Positions 26,151 through 34,769 of a stretch of 64,000 bases of DNA are shown piece after piece. This DNA is from JACKAQ01 sp965227145 (GTDB taxonomy: Bacteria > Calditrichota > Calditrichia > RBG-13-44-9 > J075), in the NCBI GenBank assembly GCA_965227145.1, contig OZ245730.1, positions 1,054,001 through 1,118,000 on the forward strand. The letters run 5' to 3'. The notes below the pieces were generated by a model. That model was not told the origin of the DNA and searched no databases. It saw only the letters and a list, made by a program, of their open reading frames with translations. The first letter of the stretch is position 1; every line of letters begins with the position of its first letter. The position numbers and the translations under genes are program-made.

Positions 26151-26798
26151 ATGAATACATCGAAAGACACATCCACCCTTTCTACAGATGAATTTATTAA
26201 AGGGTTGTGGCGGGAAAACCCGGTTTTTGTGCAGGTGCTGGGCATGTGCCCGGTGCTGGCAGTATCCAACTCTGCAATCAACGCGCTGGCAATGGGGCTG
26301 GCAACCACGTTTGTTTTGCTGATGTCCAACATTCTGGTTTCCACGTTGCGAAAATTCATCCCCAAACAGGTGCGGATTGCAACCTACATTTTGATCATCG
26401 CGACATTCGTAACGATTGTTGAATTTGTTATTCAGGCGATCAGCCTGGATATTCACAAAGCGTTGGGCGCGTTCATTTCGCTGATCGTGGTGAACTGTGT
26501 GATTTTGGGACGGGCGGAAGCGTTCGCATCCAAAAATACCATCGGTAACTCGGTGATGGACGGTTTGGGAATGGGATTGGGTTTCACTTTTGCGCTGCTG
26601 TGTCTCGGCGTTGTGCGCGAAATTTTGGGTAGCGGCAGCCTGTTCGGCTTCCCGGTTTTTGCGGAAAGTTTTGAACCGTGGATAGTCATGATTTTGCCCG
26701 GCGGCGGCTTTTTTACGCTCGGTGCATGGCTGCTTATTTTTAACGCGATGAAAGAACGCAATGCCAGAAAGCAAAAAGCAGGATTGGCAGCGAGCTAA
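26151..26798 (+). CDS. rnfE: Rnf complex subunit E
   Basis: A 215-residue, six-helix membrane protein, homologous to NqrD. Cys33 (L-G-M-C-P-V-L-A-V) and Cys116 (V-V-N-C-V-I-L-G-R) are the half-set of ligands which, with the matching pair in RnfA, hold a [2Fe-2S] centre inside the membrane. The start follows AGGTAATGAC, 21 bp after rnfG. The C-terminus carries a basic tail. Confidence 0.95.
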   Translation: MNTSKDTSTLSTDEFIKGLWRENPVFVQVLGMCPVLAVSNSAINALAMGLATTFVLLMSNILVSTLRKFIPKQVRIATYILIIATFVTIVEFVIQAISLDIHKALGAFISLIVVNCVILGRAEAFASKNTIGNSVMDGLGMGLGFTFALLCLGVVREILGSGSLFGFPVFAESFEPWIVMILPGGGFFTLGAWLLIFNAMKERNARKQKAGLAAS

Positions 26799-26846
26799 AT
26801 TTAAGGTTAATCGATCATTAAAATTTGAAAACATACAGGACATATC

Positions 26847-27428
26847 ATGGTTGACGAATCGTTAGGTTATATTTTTCTAAATGCCTGTTTAATCAACAAC
26901 TTCGTGCTGGCATATTTTCTCGGTATCTGCCCGTTTCTGGGCGTTTCCGGCAAAATCGAAACGGCTTCGCGAATGGGTGGCGCGGTCATTTTTGTGATGC
27001 TCGTCAGCTCCGTTTGTGCGTATGGCATCCACTCGCTGCTGATGGCGATCAACGCACCATATTTACAGTTGATTTCGTATATCGTGGTGATCGCTTCAAC
27101 CGTGCAATTGGTGGAAATGATCATCAAAAAAATTAGTCCGGCGCTGTTTCGCGCATTGGGTATTTTTCTCCCGCTGATTACCACCAACTGCGCCATTTTG
27201 GGGTTGGCACTGTTTCAAACCAGCAAAGGCTATAGTTTTGTGCAATCCATCGTTTATGCGCTGGGTGCCGGCGTTGGATTTACACTGGCGCTGGTGTTGA
27301 TGGCCGGTTTACGCGAAGAACTCGAATTGGCAGAAGTGCCCAACGTCGTAAAAGGCACGGCGCTCACGCTGATGCTGGCGGGTATTCTCTCTTTAACGTT
27401 TATGGGTTTCGCCGGATTGGGCGGTTGA
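26847..27428 (+). CDS. rnfA: Rnf complex subunit A
   Basis: A 193-residue, six-helix membrane protein, homologous to NqrE and inverted relative to RnfE. Cys28 (L-G-I-C-P-F-L-G-V) and Cys115 (T-T-N-C-A-I-L-G-L) complete the membrane [2Fe-2S] site with RnfE. The order C-D-G-E-A matches clostridial rnf operons, except that rnfB has moved to the front of the cluster. Confidence 0.96.
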   Translation: MVDESLGYIFLNACLINNFVLAYFLGICPFLGVSGKIETASRMGGAVIFVMLVSSVCAYGIHSLLMAINAPYLQLISYIVVIASTVQLVEMIIKKISPALFRALGIFLPLITTNCAILGLALFQTSKGYSFVQSIVYALGAGVGFTLALVLMAGLREELELAEVPNVVKGTALTLMLAGILSLTFMGFAGLGG

Positions 27429-27468
27429 TTTTTCAAAATGAACAATAATTAAACGTGAGCTGTAAATT

Positions 27469-27672
27469 ATGATAATGCATTATTTGTTTGCGATTTTGGC
27501 AGTATTTGCGATGATGGGAATCTGGTTAATCGTGCAGAAAGCATGGCAAAAAAGCTTCGCCGATTATTCGACTGATGAGGACGCACTCGCCGGACGCGGC
27601 GGTTGCCAGGGTTGCAGTTGTTCGCTCATTTGCGAAAAAAAATTAACGGTAATCAATACAGAAAATGAATAA
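27469..27672 (+). CDS. small four-Cys membrane protein, NqrM-like candidate
   Basis: 67 residues: one N-terminal membrane helix (about 4-23), a short acidic stretch, then G-G-C46-Q-G-C49-S-C51-S-L-I-C55. It sits 40 bp after rnfA in the same direction. Size, topology and four clustered Cys resemble NqrM (DUF539), which delivers iron for the Cys-ligated centre between NqrD and NqrE, the homologues of RnfE and RnfA. Function in Rnf assembly is therefore a good inference. A FeoB-associated Cys-rich membrane protein is the main alternative on sequence alone. Confidence 0.72.
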   Translation: MIMHYLFAILAVFAMMGIWLIVQKAWQKSFADYSTDEDALAGRGGCQGCSCSLICEKKLTVINTENE

Positions 27673-27719
27673 ATCAAAATAACGATACCAAGCCCTCGTT
27701 AAATCTACGGAGGAAAGAA

Positions 27720-28580
27720 ATGAAGAGTTTATCAGATTATAGTACCGAGAATCAATTCAAAGCCCAAATTAAAAAGTCTACGCGCCTCACACCTTACGAT
27801 ACCGTTGAAGTGCGCGATTTGATTCTTGAAGTGAACAACGGCGATGTGGAATTTGAAGCCGGTCAAAGTGTTGGCGTTTTGGTTCCCGGACCGCACGCCT
27901 ATGGCAACGAAGTGCATTTCCGGTTGTACACCATTGCGGATTTGCCCAAAAAATTGAAATCCGGCAAAACCGAGTTGAATCTCTGCGTCCGGCGCTGCAA
28001 TTATATCGATGAATTCAGCGGCGAAGAATTTGCCGGTGTAGCATCAAATTATTTGTGCGAACGCGGCGTTGGGGAAGAAATCACCCTGTCCGGGCCCTAC
28101 GGATTGCCGTTCGAAGTGCCGGAAGATAAATCATCCAACCTGCTGATGATCGGGATGGGAACCGGTATCGCACCGTTCCGCGCGTTCACCAAACACATTT
28201 ACAACAATGTTGGCGATTGGCAAGGGCAAGTTCGTTTGTTCTACGGTGCCCGCACCGGTTTGGAGTTGCTTTACATGAATGACAAAAACGACGATTTCGC
28301 CAATTATTACGATGAAGATACTTTCAAAGCATTCAAAGCGCTCAGCCCGCGCCCGCATTGGGACGATCCGATTGCGCTGGACTATGCAATCGAGGAACGC
28401 AGCAACGAAATCTGGAAGATGCTAAACGATTCAAAAACATATGTTTACATCGTTGGATCAGAAAAAATTCGTGAAGTGCTCGAATCCGTATTTACGCGAA
28501 TGGCAGGTTCCAAAGAAAAATGGGAACGCAAACATGCCGAACTGGTCGCCGGAAAACGCTGGGCGGAAATCCTGTATTAA
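27720..28580 (+). CDS. plant-type ferredoxin-NADP+ reductase
   Basis: 286 residues with an excellent GGAGGAAAG ribosome site. The FAD-binding barrel has F-R-L-Y-T-I-A (the RxYS/T motif) and C-V-R-R-C-N-Y, followed by G-V-A-S-N-Y-L-C and the NADP domain motif G-M-G-T-G-I-A-P-F-R-A-F. The chain ends W-A-E-I-L-Y; a terminal Tyr stacked on the flavin is the mark of plastid-type FNR enzymes. It exchanges electrons between ferredoxin and NADP(H). Being last in the rnf operon, it gives the cluster an NADPH branch beside the NADH branch of Rnf. Confidence 0.87.
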   Translation: MKSLSDYSTENQFKAQIKKSTRLTPYDTVEVRDLILEVNNGDVEFEAGQSVGVLVPGPHAYGNEVHFRLYTIADLPKKLKSGKTELNLCVRRCNYIDEFSGEEFAGVASNYLCERGVGEEITLSGPYGLPFEVPEDKSSNLLMIGMGTGIAPFRAFTKHIYNNVGDWQGQVRLFYGARTGLELLYMNDKNDDFANYYDEDTFKAFKALSPRPHWDDPIALDYAIEERSNEIWKMLNDSKTYVYIVGSEKIREVLESVFTRMAGSKEKWERKHAELVAGKRWAEILY

Positions 28581-28612
28581 TCCAAAAATGTGAATCCAAA
28601 ATTGCGTTATCA

Positions 28613-28658
28613 GCCTTCAGGATGCCTTCGCCTTCGGCGTCTTCCTGAAGGCTTTTTT
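28613..28658 (+). terminator. Rho-independent terminator after the rnf-FNR operon
   Basis: GCCTTCAGGA / TCCTGAAGGC forms a perfect 10-bp outer stem. Inside it is a second small CGCC-TTC-GGCG hairpin, and six T residues follow. It closes the rnfCDGEA-FNR transcript. Confidence 0.9.
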
Positions 28659-28825
28659 ATTTTGGCCGGAGAACTTTTTATCCCGCTTGCGCTTTTGCGC
28701 GGTGTCGCGTAAACTACCCACAAACTTAGAAATCACTTGTTCAACAGCTGTTTTTGAATTTTATTTTTTGAGAGAAAACAGCTAAATTTTGTTATAAAAC
28801 ACTCATTTTACAGAAGGATCCAGCC

Positions 28826-30301
28826 ATGAAAGATGCCATAAAAGGGCTTAAACCGGAATTAATGTGGGAACATTTTTATCAAATCAGCCAGATACCGCGC
28901 TGCTCCCGGCATGAGGACGCAGTGCGCCAATATGTGATCAGCGTTGCCGAACGCAACGGATTAAGCTACAAATCGGACCGTGTGAAAAATATCGTCATCA
29001 GCAAACCGGCAACCGCCGGCTGCGAAAAAGCGCCGATCGCCGTGCTGCAAAGCCACCTCGATATGGTTTGCGAAAAAAATAAAGATACCCAACACGATTT
29101 CAGCAAAGACCCGATTCGCCTGCTCCGCAAAGATGACTGGATTACCGCAGACGGCACCACCCTCGGCTCGGACAACGGTATCGGCGTGGCGGCGGCACTG
29201 GCAGTTCTGGAAAGCACCAATCTGGTGCACGGCCCGCTGGAATTCCTGTTCACCATCGACGAAGAAACCGGGTTAACCGGCGCCATCGAGCTTGGCGATG
29301 ATATGCTCGAAGGGCGTATTTTAATCAACATGGATTCCGAAGAAGACGGCGATATTTACATCGGTTGCGCGGGCGGGAAAGATACCGAGCTGTTTATCGA
29401 TCTCGAAAACGAAGCGGTGCCTGCAAATTACAGCGTTGTTCGCGTTCGTGTCGGCGGATTGCAGGGCGGGCACTCCGGTTTGCAAATTGATGCCGGACTA
29501 GGCAACGCCATCAAACTGATCACCCGATTGCTGAAAGATGTCGATGACCCGCTTTCGCTACGGGTGATGCACCTCGATGGCGGCAGCAAACACAACGCCA
29601 TCCCCCGCGAATGCGATGCGATTGTTGCGTTGCCCACCGCAAAACTGGGCGAATTGAAAACCGCCGCAGCCAAATATCAGGACATTTTCCGCGATGAATT
29701 AAAATTGACCGATGCCGGTGTTTTTGTGCAAATCGCCGAAAGCGGTTTCGAAAAACCGGGTGAAATGCTCACCCAAAAACAGCACAACACATTGCTGAAT
29801 ATGCTTTACGCCATGCCGCATGGCGTTTTAGCGATGAGCCACGCTGTTCCCGGTTTGGTGGAAACATCCACAAATCTGGCAGTTGTCAAAACAAACGAAA
29901 AAAATATCAGCGTGTTAACCAGCCAGCGCAGTTCCGTCGGTTCCAGCCTTTCCGGCATCGCGCAAAGTGTTTCGGCGCTCGGACAATTGGCAGGCACCCG
30001 GATTCATCAGGGCGGTGGTTATCCCGCATGGCAGCCCAATCCCGATTCCCAATTATTGCACATCGCAAAAGAAGTCTATCGCGAGCTGTTTAACACCGAA
30101 ATTCATGTGAAAGCCATTCACGCGGGGCTCGAATGCGGCATCATCGGCGATAAATATGACGGAATGGATATGATCTCGTTTGGCCCCACAATTCTGGGTG
30201 CGCACTCTCCGGATGAACGGGTGCAGATTTCCACGGTCGAAAAATTCTGGAAATATCTCGAAGGCATTTTAAATCATCTGGCGAAACAAAACTGCAATTA
30301 A
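28826..30301 (+). CDS. pepD: aminoacyl-histidine dipeptidase (Xaa-His dipeptidase, M20C)
   Basis: A 491-residue cytosolic metallopeptidase of the carnosinase-like M20 family. Metal ligands are visible in L-Q-S-H77-L-D79-M-V, the bridging Asp in G-S-D-N-G-I-G-V and the catalytic Glu pair in D-E-E-T-G-L-T-G. The AGAAGGATCC site precedes the ATG. It cleaves dipeptides, typically with C-terminal His, for amino acid recovery. It is followed 14 bp later by the dienoyl-CoA reductase gene, which may be co-transcribed. Confidence 0.93.
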   Translation: MKDAIKGLKPELMWEHFYQISQIPRCSRHEDAVRQYVISVAERNGLSYKSDRVKNIVISKPATAGCEKAPIAVLQSHLDMVCEKNKDTQHDFSKDPIRLLRKDDWITADGTTLGSDNGIGVAAALAVLESTNLVHGPLEFLFTIDEETGLTGAIELGDDMLEGRILINMDSEEDGDIYIGCAGGKDTELFIDLENEAVPANYSVVRVRVGGLQGGHSGLQIDAGLGNAIKLITRLLKDVDDPLSLRVMHLDGGSKHNAIPRECDAIVALPTAKLGELKTAAAKYQDIFRDELKLTDAGVFVQIAESGFEKPGEMLTQKQHNTLLNMLYAMPHGVLAMSHAVPGLVETSTNLAVVKTNEKNISVLTSQRSSVGSSLSGIAQSVSALGQLAGTRIHQGGGYPAWQPNPDSQLLHIAKEVYRELFNTEIHVKAIHAGLECGIIGDKYDGMDMISFGPTILGAHSPDERVQISTVEKFWKYLEGILNHLAKQNCN

Positions 30302-30315
30302 TCGAGGAAAAACAA

Positions 30316-31164
30316 ATGTTTACGAAAGACACGCTTTCCGGAAAAAACATTCTGGTCACCGGTGGTGGCAGCGGCTTAGGTTTGGCAATGGCAACCCATT
30401 TTGCCGAGTACGGCGCAAATGTGGCGATCTGCGGTCGCACCGAAGAAAAGCTGAAAACCGCCGCCGCGCAAATAGGGGAGAAGGGCGGAAAAGTTGTTTA
30501 CAAAACGGTTGATGTGCGCGATTATGACGCTGTTGGAAAAATGATCGCCGAGCTTTCCGAAGAATTTGGCGAACTGAACGGGCTGGTCAACAACGCAGCG
30601 GGTAATTTTTACTGTCCGTCGGAAGATCTCTCCGCCAACGGGTTCAAAACCGTGGTGGATATCGTGTTGCACGGCACGTTTAATTGCACCCAGCATTTCG
30701 GCAAAAAATTGATTGAAAAGAAAGCCGGCGGTTCAATTTTGAACATCGTAACCACCTACACCGAAACCGGCTCCGCGTTTGTGCTGCCATCGGCTTGCGC
30801 CAAAGCGGGCGTTTATGCGATGACCAACACGCTGGCGTTCGAATGGGCAACTTACGGTATTCGTGTAAATGCGATCGCACCGGGGCCGTTTCCAACCGAA
30901 GGCGCATGGCAACGGCTAATGCCAAGCCCGGAAATTGAAAAACATTATCTCAAACGATTACCAACCGGACGTTTCGGGAAATCGGAAGAATTGGGAAATT
31001 TGGCAGTGTTTATGATGTCCGATATGTCGCCATATTTGACCGGCGAATGCGTGACAATTGACGGTGCTGAAAAATTACAGGGTGGGCAGTTTAATTTTGT
31101 GGCGCAAATGATGCCGCGAGAGCAGCTAAAAGGCATGTTCGCGATGATTCGTCCGAAAAAATAG
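30316..31164 (+). CDS. 2,4-dienoyl-CoA reductase (NADPH), DECR1-type SDR
   Basis: A 282-residue short-chain dehydrogenase with T-G-G-G-S-G-L-G for the cofactor. It lacks the usual Y-x-x-x-K pair. Instead N97, Y148 (T-T-Y-T-E-T-G), S159 and K163 (C-A-K-A-G-V) have the same spacing as Asn148, Tyr199, Ser210 and Lys214 of mitochondrial DECR1, and the flanking sequence is very close. It should reduce 2,4-dienoyl-CoA during oxidation of unsaturated fatty acids. It ends 5 bp before the convergent coaD. Confidence 0.9.
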   Translation: MFTKDTLSGKNILVTGGGSGLGLAMATHFAEYGANVAICGRTEEKLKTAAAQIGEKGGKVVYKTVDVRDYDAVGKMIAELSEEFGELNGLVNNAAGNFYCPSEDLSANGFKTVVDIVLHGTFNCTQHFGKKLIEKKAGGSILNIVTTYTETGSAFVLPSACAKAGVYAMTNTLAFEWATYGIRVNAIAPGPFPTEGAWQRLMPSPEIEKHYLKRLPTGRFGKSEELGNLAVFMMSDMSPYLTGECVTIDGAEKLQGGQFNFVAQMMPREQLKGMFAMIRPKK

Positions 31165-31169
31165 CGCTG

Positions 31170-31664
31170 TTATTTGCGCTGTTCCAGCTTTTTTTTCATC
31201 GCTTCTTCGATTAGCGGTGGCACAAAATATGAGATATCGCCTCCAAAAGAGGCGATTTCTTTTACAATGCTGGAGTTGAGGTAGGTGTATTTTTCATGCG
31301 GCATCAAAAAAACAGTAGTGATGCCGTTGGACAGCCGCCGGTTGACCAGCGCCATCTGAAATTCATATTCAAAATCGGAAATCGCACGCAGTCCGCGTAT
31401 AATAGCCGTCGCGTTGACTCTTTTTGCGTAATCAACAATCAATCCGTCGAAACTTTCCACTTCCAAAACAGCTTTTGTATCCAACTGATTAATGACTTCA
31501 CGGATAAGTTCGATGCGTTCATCCGTGAGAAACAGCGGCGCTTTGGAGGTGTTTTTTCCGACCGTAACTACAATTTTATCAAATAGTTTGGTGGCGCGCT
31601 CCAAAACGTCGAGGTGTCCGTTGGTTATCGGATCGAAAGTTCCCGGATAGATTGCCGTTCTCAT
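31170..31664 (-). CDS. coaD: phosphopantetheine adenylyltransferase
   Basis: 164 residues, standard length. Y-P-G-T-F-D-P-I-T-N-G-H is the nucleotidyl-transferase T/HxGH motif, and Y-L-N-S-S-I-V-K-E-I matches the second nucleotide-binding segment. It makes dephospho-CoA from 4'-phosphopantetheine and ATP. The start overlaps the rsmD stop by 4 bp (ATGA), the classic rsmD-coaD pair. Confidence 0.96.
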   Translation of the reverse strand: MRTAIYPGTFDPITNGHLDVLERATKLFDKIVVTVGKNTSKAPLFLTDERIELIREVINQLDTKAVLEVESFDGLIVDYAKRVNATAIIRGLRAISDFEYEFQMALVNRRLSNGITTVFLMPHEKYTYLNSSIVKEIASFGGDISYFVPPLIEEAMKKKLEQRK

Positions 31665-32215
31665 TCAACAATCCCTTTTCGGCTGAAAAAGCTGATGACC
31701 GTTCGGTCAAAATGTTTCTGGCGAAGCAATTCCCATTTATCGCTATTTACCGGAAGTTCAACTGTTTTTTCGCATTCCAACACAAATAATCCGGTTTCGC
31801 TGAGGTTGGTTTTTTTGAACATCATAGAAAACAGACGATCAAAATCTGCCCATTGATATGGCGGATCGGCAAAAACCAGGTCGAATGGCTGGCGATTGCT
31901 TTTCAAAAACATGAGCGAATCTTTTCGTAGAATTTTGAATGGCTCTTCCACTTTCAGAATGCCGATATTACGGCGCAACACCCGCAAAGAAGATTGGGCG
32001 CTATCCACAAATGTTACATTGCTTGCGCCACGGCTCAACGATTCCAGCCCCAAACTGCCGGAGCCACAAAATAAATCAAGTGCAACGGATTCGTTAACAA
32101 ACCCGCCGATAAGCTCAAAAATATACTCTTTGATTTTGTTTGTTGTTGGTCGGATGGATTGGTCTTTAGCAGACTGAAGTTGCCTGCCTTTGTACTTACC
32201 GGATATAATCCTCAT
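31661..32215 (-). CDS. rsmD: 16S rRNA (guanine(966)-N2)-methyltransferase
   Basis: 184 residues beginning M-R-I-I-S-G-K-Y-K-G-R, typical of RsmD. The SAM-binding loop D-L-F-C-G-S-G-S-L-G-L-E and the catalytic F-A-D-P-P-Y motif are present. It methylates one guanine of 16S rRNA on the assembled small subunit. It overlaps coaD and is transcribed in the same direction as the pilus-like genes upstream, but a 286-bp gap separates them. Confidence 0.95.
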   Translation of the reverse strand: MRIISGKYKGRQLQSAKDQSIRPTTNKIKEYIFELIGGFVNESVALDLFCGSGSLGLESLSRGASNVTFVDSAQSSLRVLRRNIGILKVEEPFKILRKDSLMFLKSNRQPFDLVFADPPYQWADFDRLFSMMFKKTNLSETGLFVLECEKTVELPVNSDKWELLRQKHFDRTVISFFSRKGIVE

Positions 32216-32501
32216 AAAACTCTCGTATTTAGATTTGTATAAAATAGCGAATTATTTTCGTTCACTTTCGGCAAAAAACAGCGTGCAAAACGGGTGACAT
32301 TCCCCGGACAATTCCATCGTTTACCAAGGCAGAAAAGTTAACAAATTGCAGCCGGATAACAAAAGGCTAAACAAAATTCATTTTGCTTGCATTGGTTCAG
32401 GAAAGGCGATACGAAAATAAATTGGATTGGGAATATGAACCACTCAAATTCCCGGAGGCGCAGATTTGCTCGAATCGGCGCCCCGGATTGTTTATCGGAA
32501 A

Positions 32502-33608
32502 TTATCGAACCGGTGAATAAAATACCAGTTCCAGATTTGCAGTTACGGCGTTGCTGTTAATGGATGTGGCATTGGGGGTGAATAACGACATTTTTAGCAG
32601 GTTGACTGAGGGAAATTGTTTTGCCAAATCACCAATAAAAGCGGTAACGGATTTTTGCGTTCCGCTGATCCGCACATAATAATTGGTTGCCGTTAACGTG
32701 CCCTGGCGGGATTGATCGCCACGTTTCAAATATGTGATTCGTGTGTTGTGCTGTTTGCCCAATGCTTTTGTTGTTGCGTCAAAATTCTGGTCGTTCAAAA
32801 CTGTGTTGAAGGATTGCGCCTGCGGCGAACCGGATGTTTCAGACAACCGCATCGAGAAATTGGCGATCACTTTTGATCTTCCGGAAACCGTCGTTGCTTC
32901 GGTGCTTTCCAGCTTTGGTGTAATATTACCGCCCAATGCGCTTTTGAGGTTGGCACTGTAGCGATTGGCTGCATCCCGCGAATCCGCCAGAACGCTGGTG
33001 TAGGCATATCCATCCGTAATCACCACCAATTGATGATTGCCGCCGGTTGCCCGCGATTCCAGCAAACGGTTCGCAAGATTGATCCGATAGCTGTTCTCTG
33101 CAGTGTTCAGGCGATATTGCGCAGCAACTTCCGGTGGAATATTGGATTGCGGCTGAGCAGGTGATTCTGTTGCGACCGGCGATTCAACGGTTTGCGGTAT
33201 CGTTTCCGGTTGTGTCGCATCACCCCCGGTAATCAGCGGTAAAACAGCAAAATAAAGTATCGCAAGCAGTAAAATAACAGCTGCCGCAATACCCAGCATT
33301 TTTACCCAGGAGCCTTTGTTTTCATCCGTTTTCGTTGCAAAATCTTCATCAAAAGATTCCACATGCTCTTCGGTTGTTTTCAATGTTTTCGAAAAAGAAT
33401 CATCAACCGGTTCCGTATCAATATCGTCGATTGCAAACAGTTGATTGTCCTCAATCGGTTCCTCTGTTTTGGGCTGGAAGGTTTCTCTTTCTGATTCAAA
33501 AAAATCCAGCGATTCATCTAAAAGGGTTGCTTCATTATCTGGTTTTGGGCCTGTAAATTCCGGTGCTTTTTGACCCTTCGGAATATCCAGTAAGTTGAGA
33601 TTTATCAT
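32502..33608 (-). CDS. PilN/PilO-like inner-membrane protein
   Basis: 368 residues. It opens M-I-N-L-N-L-L, as PilN proteins do, then has ~90 acidic residues of low complexity, one membrane helix (about 103-127), a Pro/Thr/Gln linker, and a periplasmic part from about 160 whose last ~100 residues look like a ferredoxin-like PilO fold. It follows the PilM-like gene by 60 bp, so the pair could form the cytoplasm-to-periplasm platform of a type IV pilus or type II secretion-like system. A PilN-PilO merger is my inference; a search may show a lineage-specific family. Confidence 0.6.
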   Translation of the reverse strand: MINLNLLDIPKGQKAPEFTGPKPDNEATLLDESLDFFESERETFQPKTEEPIEDNQLFAIDDIDTEPVDDSFSKTLKTTEEHVESFDEDFATKTDENKGSWVKMLGIAAAVILLLAILYFAVLPLITGGDATQPETIPQTVESPVATESPAQPQSNIPPEVAAQYRLNTAENSYRINLANRLLESRATGGNHQLVVITDGYAYTSVLADSRDAANRYSANLKSALGGNITPKLESTEATTVSGRSKVIANFSMRLSETSGSPQAQSFNTVLNDQNFDATTKALGKQHNTRITYLKRGDQSRQGTLTATNYYVRISGTQKSVTAFIGDLAKQFPSVNLLKMSLFTPNATSINSNAVTANLELVFYSPVR

Positions 33609-33668
33609 AATTTTTCTCGCAATTAGAGTGATAATGCGCGGATAGCATTTGTTTGCATTGCTATCAAA

Positions 33669-34610
33669 TTACATTATTGCATTTGCCAACGGCTCGATAA
33701 AGCGATGCAGTTCGTCTTCCAGATTTTTCTCGTTCAAAATAATCTGCCAGTCGTTGACTTCCATTGGATTTAGGATTCTGGCAGTTGGCAGATTTTCTGA
33801 TTGCAGGGCATCTACCAGCTTTTCCCGGAGATGTGTGCCAAACAGGTAAATTTGGGAAATCGAATACAGCGGAAAATCTACCGAACCCGGACGTTGGATG
33901 TCGTCAACCATTGCAACAAAAAAATCGGTCAGTTGCTGATCATCCAGTTCATCAATTTTTTGCAGCGATTTAGAATATGGTTTAAAAAAGTAATTCAAGA
34001 AATTGCTCTGTGCGGAAAGCGTAACTTCGACACCGTGTTCCGTAAAATTTGCCAGCATGGTTTCGCCAAGCATGTTAGGGTATAAGCGGCGGAACAGCGC
34101 ATCCAACGCAAATGTATTCAGGTTGATCTGGCTCAGGTTCATTTCCGCATTTGCGGCAACATCGCGGAACAAGGCAAATAATTTTTTCCGGAAAGCGACT
34201 ACCAGCCGTTCTTCCAGAAAATTATTTTCCCGCGAATACGGTGGCGTATAAATCAGGTAATCATCCAACGGGGAAACCAGTGTTTCCGATAGCTCGCTAT
34301 GGATAATCTGTTCATGCACGGCTTCCGGAACATATTGATCCAGCAACACTTTTTTAACCAGCCCGAAACGGGCAGGTAACAAAAACCGCACATTCTCGGT
34401 GGTCATTCCGTTTCTGCTTGCCAGTGATTTTAAGCGATTGGCTATTTCGAGCGCAGCGGCGGGCTTGGTGAGGTTTTCGTAACTAATAACAAAGGGTAGT
34501 GGTGCTTCCACTACCCTTTTGATGTGTATAGACTGATCGGAATCTGCTTCTGCGAGCAGCCAAATGAGGTAATTATCTTGAAAACTTATGCTATTGACTA
34601 ATTCTGCCAT
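33669..34610 (-). CDS. PilM-like (actin-fold) protein
   Basis: 313 residues, cytoplasmic, no membrane helix. V-K-K-V-L-L-D-Q-Y-V-P-E followed by a conserved acidic helix resembles the PilM/GspL segment that contacts the inner membrane platform. The ATP-binding loops are not clear to me, so the actin-like assignment rests on this segment, the length, and the downstream PilN/PilO-like gene. Alternative: an unrelated lineage-specific protein. Confidence 0.5.
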   Translation of the reverse strand: MAELVNSISFQDNYLIWLLAEADSDQSIHIKRVVEAPLPFVISYENLTKPAAALEIANRLKSLASRNGMTTENVRFLLPARFGLVKKVLLDQYVPEAVHEQIIHSELSETLVSPLDDYLIYTPPYSRENNFLEERLVVAFRKKLFALFRDVAANAEMNLSQINLNTFALDALFRRLYPNMLGETMLANFTEHGVEVTLSAQSNFLNYFFKPYSKSLQKIDELDDQQLTDFFVAMVDDIQRPGSVDFPLYSISQIYLFGTHLREKLVDALQSENLPTARILNPMEVNDWQIILNEKNLEDELHRFIEPLANAIM

Positions 34611-34769
34611 TCCAGCGTTTCTCCTGTTCCGTCGTCTGGCGGTTCAGTATCAACACAACCGTGTTAATTACAGTAAGTTATGATTTTGGCAAATATAAAT
34701 TAGGATTTGAGCCCAATCTACATTTTTTTCATATTTTCGTAATTAACGCAGCAGAATTATGCAAAACTA

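Noticed and set aside
22876..27428. reading the membrane complex as Na+-NQR instead of Rnf
   Set aside because: The cluster has RnfB- and RnfC-type subunits and no NqrA or NqrF.
28741..28752. AACAGCTGTT palindrome upstream of pepD
   Set aside because: Too short, and with no second copy near other genes in the window, to call an operator.
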